Part shown: positions 31,070 to 38,328 of the stretch, piece after piece
How the letters are laid out: each line of letters starts with the position of its first letter
Numbering within the stretch: position 1 is the first letter of the stretch
From: Bacteroidales bacterium
GTDB taxonomy: Bacteria; Bacteroidota; Bacteroidia; Bacteroidales; F082
NCBI GenBank assembly: GCA_017508895.1
Contig: JAFWRA010000130.1
Location: 1-38,328, forward strand
Length of the DNA stretch: 38,328 nt
Direction of reading: 5' to 3'
Translations under genes and position numbers: made by a program
The notes under the pieces: generated by a model
What the model saw: the letters and a program-made list of their open reading frames with translations, nothing else
The model's database searches: none
What the model was told of the DNA's origin: nothing

Positions 31070-32425
31070 ATGAAAACAAAAATTCTTATCCCATTGTTAT
31101 TCGTAGTCCTTCAATCCCAAGCCCAAATTAAAGGCTACTGGAAAGGTGAAATCGACTTAGGTGCTCAAAAACTGGAGACGGCTTTCGACATCAAGGTCAT
31201 TGAAAATGGCTATTCAGCCACTTTTGACGTGCCTGCCCAAGGCGCGTATGATATTCCTGTGGACGAAACAACCTTCAAAGACGGGCATTTGGAACTGAAA
31301 ATGAACGCCATGAACGCTACATATTTAGGTGTGCTGAAAGACGCGACCATAGAAGGGGAGTTCACCCAACACGGCATGACCTTCCCGCTTAACCTTGTCA
31401 AAACAGAGAAAAAAGAACAGAAAAAGACTCGTCCCCAAGACCCACAACCACCGTTCAACTATCAAATCGAGGAAGTGACTTTTGTCAATGAAAAAGAAGG
31501 TAACACTTTGGCAGGCACATTGACGATTCCTGAAGGTGACGGCCCATTTCCTGCCATGGTGCTCGTCTCGGGCAGCGGCCAGCAGAACCGCGACGAGGAA
31601 CTGATGAACCACCGCCCGTTCTGGGTCATCGCGGATTATTGTGCCCGACATGGCGTAGCCGTGTTGCGTTACGACGACCGCGGCGTGGGTGGCTCTGATG
31701 GTGAAGTGAAGAATGCCACTTCCATGGATTTCTCCTACGATGCCGAGGCCGCTTTCGACTATCTTCGTAACCGCAAGGAAATCAATGCTTCGGAGGTCGG
31801 CATTTTGGGTCACAGTGAAGGCGGCATCATCAACTTCATGGTGTCGGCGCGTCGTCCCGAAGTGGCTTTCTTGGTCTCTTTGGCTGGACCATCCGTGACT
31901 GGCATTGAGGTGCTCAAAGAACAGCAGGCGGCCATCCTGAGAGCTTCAGGCATGTCGGAAGAGATGGTGCAATTCAGCGGTAATGCCAACGTACAGATGT
32001 TCGACATCATCGAGGCATCAAGCAGTAGGGAAGAGGCCGACAGTTTGTTGCGCCAACTTGTGAAAGGCTGGGGCTATAACGAGGAGCTGACCGAACAAAC
32101 GGTGTCGCAGATGACCATGCCGTGGATGTACTATTTCCTGAAATACGACCCTACGGAGGCCATCGTCAAGACGAATTGTCCGGCTTTGCTGCTCAACGGT
32201 TCTAAGGATTTGCAAGTGATTGCCTCTCAGGATCTTCCAGGATACGAGAAGATTATCGCGGAACACGGCAAGACCAACCTCACCCTTCGTGAGCTGCCCG
32301 GTTTGAACCATCTTTTCCAGCATTGCGAGACAGGCTCGCCCAACGAATATTTCGAGATTGAGGAGACCATCTCGCCCGAGGTGCTGGAGCTGATTGTGTG
32401 GTTTGTGAAGGGGGTGAGGAGATAG
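31070..32425 (+). CDS. Exported alpha/beta hydrolase (S9/BAAT-like)
   Basis: Protein of 451 residues (ATG 31070; a TTG two codons earlier is in frame). Signal peptide cleaved near QSQAQ (residue 19). Residues 20-120 form an N-terminal beta domain with a KKEQKKTRPQ linker. The hydrolase domain (about 130-451) shows VSGSGQQNRDEELMNHRPF, the conserved YDDRGVGGSDG and the nucleophile elbow G-H-S249-E-G-G, an Asp in NGSKDLQV and a His in PGLNHLF, i.e. a full triad. Peptidase or esterase on the periplasmic side is likely; substrate unknown. Terminator at 32458-32494. Confidence 0.88.
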   Translation: MKTKILIPLLFVVLQSQAQIKGYWKGEIDLGAQKLETAFDIKVIENGYSATFDVPAQGAYDIPVDETTFKDGHLELKMNAMNATYLGVLKDATIEGEFTQHGMTFPLNLVKTEKKEQKKTRPQDPQPPFNYQIEEVTFVNEKEGNTLAGTLTIPEGDGPFPAMVLVSGSGQQNRDEELMNHRPFWVIADYCARHGVAVLRYDDRGVGGSDGEVKNATSMDFSYDAEAAFDYLRNRKEINASEVGILGHSEGGIINFMVSARRPEVAFLVSLAGPSVTGIEVLKEQQAAILRASGMSEEMVQFSGNANVQMFDIIEASSSREEADSLLRQLVKGWGYNEELTEQTVSQMTMPWMYYFLKYDPTEAIVKTNCPALLLNGSKDLQVIASQDLPGYEKIIAEHGKTNLTLRELPGLNHLFQHCETGSPNEYFEIEETISPEVLELIVWFVKGVRR

Positions 32426-32457
32426 TTGCATTATTTCCAAAAGGGATTGTATAATAT

Positions 32458-32494
32458 ATTACGACGTGGTTAAAGCCGCGTCGTAATTATTTTG
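32458..32494 (+). terminator. Terminator of the alpha/beta hydrolase gene
   Basis: Twelve-bp stem ATTACGACGTGG (32458-32469) / CCGCGTCGTAAT (32476-32487) with one T-G pair, loop TTAAAG, then TATTTT. The next promoter starts at 32495, as closely packed as at rplT/uvrB. Confidence 0.8.
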
Positions 32495-32502
32495 TAAATT
32501 TG
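32495..32502 (+). promoter_or_regulatory. -7 promoter element of the C10 protease gene
   Basis: TAAATTTG then C, 66 bases before the ATG at 32568. Confidence 0.5.
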
Positions 32503-32567
32503 CACGTTGCATAATAGTATGCCAGTGAAATTGACAAATAAACTCAAACAACCCAAACATCAACAAT

Positions 32568-35500
32568 ATGATAGTAAATACTATACAAGCAAAGAAATTA
32601 TTGCGTAACATCCTGTTCATCCTGCTAATGGGTTTGGTGGGCATGACCCAAGCCAATCCTGTTGACATGCAGACTGTCCGCGAAGTGGCGGTGAAATTTA
32701 TGAATGCCAATGCTAGAACCCCGTTGCGAGGCGCAGAAGACCTGCAACTTGTAACAACCTACCGAACTGAAAGCGATGATGCCGCTTTTCATATCTTCAA
32801 CACGCCGAACGGTTTCGTCATCGTCTCAGCCGCCGACTGCGCCACGCCTATTTTGGGCTATTCAGATGAGGGTCAATTTGACGTGGATAACATCCCGATA
32901 CAGTTGCAGGATTACCTGCAAGACTTTGTCGAACAAATCCAATACGGCATCGAGAACCACCTTGAAGCCGATGAAGCCACGGCTAGGCAATGGGAATTGG
33001 TCCAATCTAATGGCCACATTATCGAGCAAAGAGCCACTACGGCGGTTGAACCTTTGCTAACCGACTCTTGGGATCAGGGTTGTTATTACAATGCGAAGTG
33101 TCCAGAGGATCCAAATGGGTATTGTGGGCATGTGCTCACAGGTTGTGTGGCCACTTCTATTGCACAGATTATGCATTATTGGGGCTATCCTACCATTGGA
33201 TTGGGCTTGTACACCTATACACCTTATGGCTATCCCGAACAGACAGCCAATTTTGGCGCTACCACTTATGACTGGGCTAACATGCCCAATAGCTTGTCTT
33301 CTTCATCCACATCTGCAGAAATTGATGCAGTTGCTACGTTGATGTGGCATTGTGGTGTTGCCATTAATATGCAATATGGTCCAAATGGGTCTGGGTCAAG
33401 CTATATTTATATTCCTTCGGCTCTGGTAAACTATTTTGGCTATTCCGAAGAATTATCTGTAGTGTCCAGAAACAATTATAGTGATGAAGATTGGCTGGAC
33501 CTGATGAAGGGTTGTCTTGATACAGGGCGTCCGATACATTATAGCGGTTGGCCCCCAAATAGTGGAAATGGTCATAGTTTCGTTTGTGATGGCTATAATG
33601 CAAACAACCTGTTGCATTTCAATTGGGGATGGAGTGGAGAATGTGATGGCTATTATTCCATTAATGCCATGAATCCAAGCCTTTATGCCTATACCAGAAA
33701 CAATATAGCTATCATCAACATTTGTCCTCCTGACTGCACTTCAGGCATTACCTATCAGATTACGGCTTCGACTGACCCTTCAAATGCTGGAACCGTCAGC
33801 GGTGCAGGTACATACGATTGTGGGGATATCTGCACATTGACTGCAACCGCCATTGGTGATTACTCCTTTATGTATTGGACTGAAGAGGGTGAGCAGGTTT
33901 CCTCCGATGCCTTCTATTCCTTCATTGCCATGAATGACAGAAATTTGGTGGCTCATTTTGGACCAAAATTCAGCATCACTACCTCGGCTAATCCCACAGA
34001 AGGAGGAACGGTGAGTGGAGGTGGGACCTGCAACTATAATCAGCAAGTCACCCTCACAGCAACCCCCAATGAAGGATATGTGTTCGACAAGTGGACTAAG
34101 GACGGTGAGGTTTTTTCATACCTTTCCACATTGAATCTGACCCTAACTGAGGCTGCGGAATTTGTGGCGTATTTCGAACCGATGGATGGCATAGTGATAG
34201 GTGACGCAACCTACGCCGACTATTGTCTTCCTGCCTATTTTTACAATTCCCTGACGCAGCAAATCTATACCGCGAGTGAAATGGGTGGAGTATCAACCGA
34301 AATCTCCAGCATTTCGTTCTTCAACACGGGTGATCGTGGTAGTACTCGCAAATGGGATGTCTATATGGTCAATACTGATAAGACCTCCTTTGAGAGCAAT
34401 TCCGATTGGATTCCTGTTTCGGAAAGCGATTTGGTATTCAGTGGCAATGTCACTATGACTTCCTATGGTTGGACGACCATCATATTAAGCACACCATTCC
34501 TATTCGACGGCTCATCCAATGTTGCCTTGGTTGTTGACAACAACTCAAACAGCTATAATTCATCAATAAAATGTCGCACATTCGGGACGGAAGACAACCA
34601 GGCTATTCGCATCTATGGTTATTATGGTTCGGAATATGACCCTTACAATCCATCCAGTTACGCAGGTGCGCTCATGACGATGAAAAACCAAGTCGTTTTC
34701 GGTATTCCAAGCTATGATTATACGGTGACTGCCGCTGTTGGTCCTGAAGGGGGAGGCACGGTAAGTGGAGGAGGACTGTGCTACCTCAACCAGCCCATCA
34801 CTCTTACCGCCGTACCCGATCAGGGCTACATTTTCAGCCACTGGACAAGGAATGGAACAGTGGTTTATTGTCTGCCTACATATAAACTGACCGTAACAGC
34901 ATCTGCGGAATATGTGGCTCATTTCGAATTGAAACCGGAGGGCATAGTGATAGGAGATGCAACCTATGCCAGTCCTTATCTTCCTGCCTATGATTTCAAT
35001 TCCTTGTCGGAGCAGATCTATACAGTCGACGAGATGGGAGGGACGGCAACTGAAATCGTTAGCGTGTCGCTCTTCAACACTGATTATCATAATATAACTC
35101 GTAATTGGGATGTTTATTTGGTTCACACTGAAAAAACCTCATTTACAAACACTTCCGATTGGATTCCTATTTCGGAAAGCGATTTGGTGTTCAGCGGCAA
35201 TGTCACTATCCCCCCCCGTGGTTGGACGACCATCATTTTAAGTACGCCATTCCTATACGACGGCTCATCCAATGTTGCCTTGGTCGTGGTCGACAACTCA
35301 AACAGTTATTCATATTTAAATTGTCGCACATTCGAGACGGAAGAAAGCCAAGCTATTTATAAATATAGCCGTAGTAGTACGAATTTTGACCCCATCAATC
35401 CATTTGGTTACACGGGTACGCTCATGACACAGAAGAATCAGATCGTCTTCCATCATTCCCAAACTGTAACGGTCACAGCCAATCCTGTTGAAGGTGGCAC

Positions 35501-37508
35501 GGTAAGTGAAGGCGGAATCTATGCTTATGGCATGACTTGCAACTTGACGGCCACCCCTAATGCTGGATACTACTTCCTGAATTGGACAGAGAAAGGGGAA
35601 GTGGTGACGTATGATGCTGACTATTCTTTCACAGTCAATGGTGACAGGGACTTGGTGGCAAACTTTGTTGAAGGCGAATCAACATGCACGATTGTCTTTG
35701 ATTTGCACGTCTCTTACCAAAATGGTTGGAGTGGCAACTACTTGGTCGTAGATTATAGTGATGGCAGTTCCGAACAGTTTACTTTGGAAAGCGGTTCGTC
35801 GGCTTCCTATTCCCGTGAAATTGCAACTGGTAGTACTATTAACTTGTCATGGATTGAGGGCACAAATGCCAACCGATGCTCGTTCGATATTAAGTTTGAA
35901 AATGGCGTTCCGATATACCACGGCTCAAGTCTAAATGCCAATTTCCAACAAGAACTTTATGTCAACTGTGCGGTTGCCACTGCGCCACATACCATCACCG
36001 TTGTCGCCGATCCCGTGGAGGGCGGTACGGTTGAGGGGGCGGGCACTTATGATGGCGGCACGGTCATCACGCTGACGGCCACACCCAATGCAGGTTATTC
36101 GTTTATTTATTGGAAGGAAACCGGGACGACGGTATCGTCGGATGCCAACTATTCCTTCACCGTCACGTCCGACCGCAATCTTGTGGCCTTCTTCTCATTG
36201 CCACTGACCGTTTCTGTCACGACCAATATGGCAGCTGGAGGAACGACAACGGGGGCTGGTACGTTTGAATACGGCAGTACCTGCACGCTGACGGCAACTC
36301 CGAGCGAAGGCTATCTCTTCCTGAACTGGAGCAAAAACGGAGAGGTGGTCAGCTGCAACGCTACATATAGTTTCACAGTAACTAAGGATGCTGAGATTGA
36401 AGCAGTTTTTATGCTCCTTGAAGGTGCTCTCATCGGACAAGGCGAATCGACAGACCAATATCTGCCGAGCAATTCAAATTGGAAATATACTCTTTCCCAG
36501 CAGATATATACAGCAAATGAGATAGGTGCTGCGGGAAGCATTACGTCTATTTCCTACTACAACGCAGGTGATACCAAGACGCGCAATTATGACATCTACA
36601 TGGTTCATGCCGACATGACAGCCTTCAACAACAATACGGATTGGATTCCAGTTACAGAGACCGATCGTGTATTTAGGGGCAATGTGGTTATGACAAAAGG
36701 ATATTGGACTACCATCGTTCTTGACACTCCGTTTGCCTATGATGGTTCTTCAAATCTCGCCATTGTCATTGATGATAATACAGGAAGTTATACGGGTGTT
36801 CCCCTCATGGCTTGTCGAGTGTTTTATAGTCAAGATTATCAGACAATTCGTGTGTATAGTGACGATACCAACTACGACCCATACAATCCTTCTGGATATA
36901 ACGGTACGCGTTATTCTGTGAAGAACCAGATTATCCTTGGTATATCGACTTCGCAAGCCGCCACCAAGACAATCAATGCCTTTACCACCGATGGAGGTTA
37001 TTATCTCATTGCCGTGCCTTTCGAAGAAGTTTATCCTGAAGAAGTGGAGAATATGTTGGCCAACGTTTACGACCTTTATCAATATGGTGAGGCTGAGAAG
37101 AAATGGATCAACTATAAAGTTGAAGCCTTCAATCTCGAAGCAGGGAAGGGGTATCTTTATGCCAATAGCGACACGCTCATGCTCAACTTCAATGGAGTGC
37201 CATACAACGGTGATGGTAGCGTCGTCTTGCACAAAACTGGTGATGGCGAAACGGCGGGTTGGAACCTTGTGGGCAATCCTTTCAATGAGAGAGCCTACAT
37301 CGACCGAGAGTTCTATGTGATGAGTGAAGATGGTAGCAGGATAGAATTAGCCCAGCGCGATTACGTCATGCCTATGGAGGGTGTTTTTGTTATTGCCAAT
37401 GAAGACGGTGAGGTTTTGACCTTTAGCACGACGCCTCTAGCCAAAAACAAAAAGAAAACGATAACAATAAAAAATAAATCATTGAATTTGCTTAATTTAA
37501 GAAAATAA
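32568..37508 (+). CDS. Large C10 (streptopain-type) cysteine protease with beta-repeats
   Basis: Protein of 1646 residues. Signal peptide about 1-29 (after MTQAN). A Spi/streptopain-type propeptide (about 31-158) is followed by the C10 peptidase with nucleophile C193 in TGCVATSIAQIMHYWGYP and H336 in GNGHSFVCDGY, plus FNWGWSG at 351-357; all needed residues are present. From about 393 on come at least six short InlB-type/divergent beta-repeats (GGTVSG.G...........LTATP..GY.F..W) and three copies of a 170-residue module (IVIGDATYA...LPAY...QIYTA.EMGG, starting at nt about 34185, 34945 and 36425). The end lacks a recognisable T9SS signal; a beta-rich GYYLIAVPFEE domain closes the protein. Likely a surface or secreted protease with adhesive repeats. 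A C8 tract lies at 35210-35217. Confidence 0.88.
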   Translation: MIVNTIQAKKLLRNILFILLMGLVGMTQANPVDMQTVREVAVKFMNANARTPLRGAEDLQLVTTYRTESDDAAFHIFNTPNGFVIVSAADCATPILGYSDEGQFDVDNIPIQLQDYLQDFVEQIQYGIENHLEADEATARQWELVQSNGHIIEQRATTAVEPLLTDSWDQGCYYNAKCPEDPNGYCGHVLTGCVATSIAQIMHYWGYPTIGLGLYTYTPYGYPEQTANFGATTYDWANMPNSLSSSSTSAEIDAVATLMWHCGVAINMQYGPNGSGSSYIYIPSALVNYFGYSEELSVVSRNNYSDEDWLDLMKGCLDTGRPIHYSGWPPNSGNGHSFVCDGYNANNLLHFNWGWSGECDGYYSINAMNPSLYAYTRNNIAIINICPPDCTSGITYQITASTDPSNAGTVSGAGTYDCGDICTLTATAIGDYSFMYWTEEGEQVSSDAFYSFIAMNDRNLVAHFGPKFSITTSANPTEGGTVSGGGTCNYNQQVTLTATPNEGYVFDKWTKDGEVFSYLSTLNLTLTEAAEFVAYFEPMDGIVIGDATYADYCLPAYFYNSLTQQIYTASEMGGVSTEISSISFFNTGDRGSTRKWDVYMVNTDKTSFESNSDWIPVSESDLVFSGNVTMTSYGWTTIILSTPFLFDGSSNVALVVDNNSNSYNSSIKCRTFGTEDNQAIRIYGYYGSEYDPYNPSSYAGALMTMKNQVVFGIPSYDYTVTAAVGPEGGGTVSGGGLCYLNQPITLTAVPDQGYIFSHWTRNGTVVYCLPTYKLTVTASAEYVAHFELKPEGIVIGDATYASPYLPAYDFNSLSEQIYTVDEMGGTATEIVSVSLFNTDYHNITRNWDVYLVHTEKTSFTNTSDWIPISESDLVFSGNVTIPPRGWTTIILSTPFLYDGSSNVALVVVDNSNSYSYLNCRTFETEESQAIYKYSRSSTNFDPINPFGYTGTLMTQKNQIVFHHSQTVTVTANPVEGGTVSEGGIYAYGMTCNLTATPNAGYYFLNWTEKGEVVTYDADYSFTVNGDRDLVANFVEGESTCTIVFDLHVSYQNGWSGNYLVVDYSDGSSEQFTLESGSSASYSREIATGSTINLSWIEGTNANRCSFDIKFENGVPIYHGSSLNANFQQELYVNCAVATAPHTITVVADPVEGGTVEGAGTYDGGTVITLTATPNAGYSFIYWKETGTTVSSDANYSFTVTSDRNLVAFFSLPLTVSVTTNMAAGGTTTGAGTFEYGSTCTLTATPSEGYLFLNWSKNGEVVSCNATYSFTVTKDAEIEAVFMLLEGALIGQGESTDQYLPSNSNWKYTLSQQIYTANEIGAAGSITSISYYNAGDTKTRNYDIYMVHADMTAFNNNTDWIPVTETDRVFRGNVVMTKGYWTTIVLDTPFAYDGSSNLAIVIDDNTGSYTGVPLMACRVFYSQDYQTIRVYSDDTNYDPYNPSGYNGTRYSVKNQIILGISTSQAATKTINAFTTDGGYYLIAVPFEEVYPEEVENMLANVYDLYQYGEAEKKWINYKVEAFNLEAGKGYLYANSDTLMLNFNGVPYNGDGSVVLHKTGDGETAGWNLVGNPFNERAYIDREFYVMSEDGSRIELAQRDYVMPMEGVFVIANEDGEVLTFSTTPLAKNKKKTITIKNKSLNLLNLRK

Positions 37509-37512
37509 TTCC

Positions 37513-37520
37513 TATCTTTG
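37513..37520 (+). promoter_or_regulatory. -7 promoter element of rpsA
   Basis: TATCTTTG then C, with TTTG at 37487-37490 as possible -33. The following leader to the ATG at 37649 is about 120 bases, the longest in the window; it includes a GC-rich stretch 37591-37606 that could fold. S1 controls its own synthesis in E. coli through a structured leader; the same here is only a possibility. Confidence 0.6.
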
Positions 37521-37648
37521 CAGCCCAAAACCAACCGTACTCCAGATTGATATTATTATCAGCGGTTTGAGTTGTAAATCAAAAGTTTAACCTCCTCGCG
37601 GCGGGGTTCTGGAACGCTTGCGGGTACAACATTAAAACAATTATTATA

Positions 37649-38328
37649 ATGGCAGAAAACGAAAACATCATCAACGAGGCTATGCCAGCAGAAGAAAAGC
37701 CAGTTGAAAAGAAAGTCAGAACTCCAAGACCGAAACCGGTTCCCGCCGCAGATTTCGATTGGACTTCATCACACAAAAAGTTCGACAACTATTCAGCTGA
37801 CGAACGCGCCAAGCTCGAAGAACGTTATGCAGGCACTATGAGCCAAGTGGCTGACCACGAGGTTATTGAAGGCACAGTTGTTGCTATCACCGAACGTGAA
37901 GTCGTGGTTAACATCGGCTTTAAGTCGGATGGTGTTATTCCAATTGCTGAATTCCGCACCAACCCCAACCTGAAGGTGGGCGACAAGGTGGAAGTCTACG
38001 TTGAGAACCAAGAAGGCCCCAACGGTCAACTCATCCTTTCTCACAAGAAAGCCCAGTTGCTCAAGTCGTGGGATCGCGTCAACGAAGCCTACGAAAAGGG
38101 CGAAATCGTCAACGGTTATGTCAAGAGCCGCACCAAGGGTGGCCTCATCGTCGAAGTGTTCGGCCTCGAAGCCTTCCTGCCCGGTTCGCAAATCGACGTC
38201 AAGCCGATCCGCGACTACGACGTGTTTGTTGACAGCGTGATGGAATTCAAAGTCGTGAAGATCAACCAAGAGTTCAAGAACGTGGTTGTGTCTCACAAAG
38301 CCCTCATCGAGGATGAACTCGAAGCCCA
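37649..38328 (+). CDS. rpsA: 30S ribosomal protein bS1, N-terminal part (partial)
   Basis: Open from ATG 37649 to the window edge, 226 codons. After a low-complexity acidic/proline N-terminus (ENIINEAMPAEEKPVEKKVRTPRPKPVP) typical of Bacteroidota S1, the first S1 domain reads EVIEGTVVAITEREVVVNIGFKSDGVIPIAEFRTNPNLKVGDKVEVYVE, and the second begins GEIVNGYVKSRTKGGLIVEVFGLEAFLPGSQID. S1 binds mRNA and aids initiation; Bacteroidota mRNAs mostly lack Shine-Dalgarno sequences, which makes S1 of special weight here. The frame runs on past the window end. Confidence 0.95.
   Translation, partial: MAENENIINEAMPAEEKPVEKKVRTPRPKPVPAADFDWTSSHKKFDNYSADERAKLEERYAGTMSQVADHEVIEGTVVAITEREVVVNIGFKSDGVIPIAEFRTNPNLKVGDKVEVYVENQEGPNGQLILSHKKAQLLKSWDRVNEAYEKGEIVNGYVKSRTKGGLIVEVFGLEAFLPGSQIDVKPIRDYDVFVDSVMEFKVVKINQEFKNVVVSHKALIEDELEA

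Noticed and set aside
37521..37648. Riboswitch in the rpsA leader
   Set aside because: The leader is long and has a GC-rich patch, but no known riboswitch core could be recognised.

Overview
The window reads as chromosome of a member of the order Bacteroidales (Bacteroidota). Supports for this are: start-proximal promoters of the Bacteroidota type (TAnnTTTG, here followed mostly by C) at fifteen places; a type IX secretion C-terminal sorting domain; Omp28-family, C10-peptidase, parallel beta-helix lipoprotein and LtaS-like sulfatase genes; and core genes (L35/L20, UvrB, SmpB, chorismate synthase, S1) of Bacteroidota character. Genus cannot be read from the sequence. No tRNA, rRNA, CRISPR array or prophage was seen.

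Layout. 1-2569: end of rpmI, rplT, terminator, uvrB. 2633-4258: T9SS-targeted Omp28-type protein. 4295-8778 (minus): four-gene overlapping operon: LtaS-like sulfatase that looks catalytically dead, YciH/SUI1, YbdG-type MscS channel, HSL-type hydrolase. 8860-14853: M23 peptidase, beta-helix lipoprotein, small outer-membrane protein, thioredoxin-fold protein plus smpB, and a compact aroC, mostly paired around divergent promoters. 14850-16855: a second Omp28-type secreted protein whose signal peptide is out of frame by one base and whose CxxC site is lost.

16856-18641 is the accessory hot spot: a REP-associated tyrosine transposase (RAYT) between two 241/242-bp direct repeats full of hairpins, flanked by broken C-terminal pieces of Fibrobacter-type paralogous-domain proteins, and a 128-bp nested inverted repeat. 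Next (18642-20117, minus) is an AAA ATPase/DUF4143 gene preceded by four copies of CACCATTCCA at a strict 33-34 bp period that surround its promoter.

20201-22989 (minus) is an operon of two half-size chromate transporters and a secreted PNGase F-like enzyme fused to a GLPGLI-like domain. 23083-25145: two tandem YbjQ proteins and an ESS/GltS-type symporter. 25207-26067: M48 lipoprotein protease. 26232-30685: a membrane cassette of SPFH protein, three membrane proteins (two ending in PH-like domains), a CPBP protease and a ribbon-helix-helix protein. 30814-37508: small membrane protein, secreted alpha/beta hydrolase, and a 1646-residue C10 cysteine protease with many beta-repeats. 37649-end: rpsA (partial).

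The most novel-looking items are the iteron-controlled ATPase, the RAYT with its long hairpin-rich direct repeats, the LtaS pseudoenzyme operon, the GLPGLI-PNGase fusion, the one-base signal-peptide frameshift, and the SPFH/PH/CPBP/RHH cassette. All functional calls rest on motif reading by eye; no search was run.
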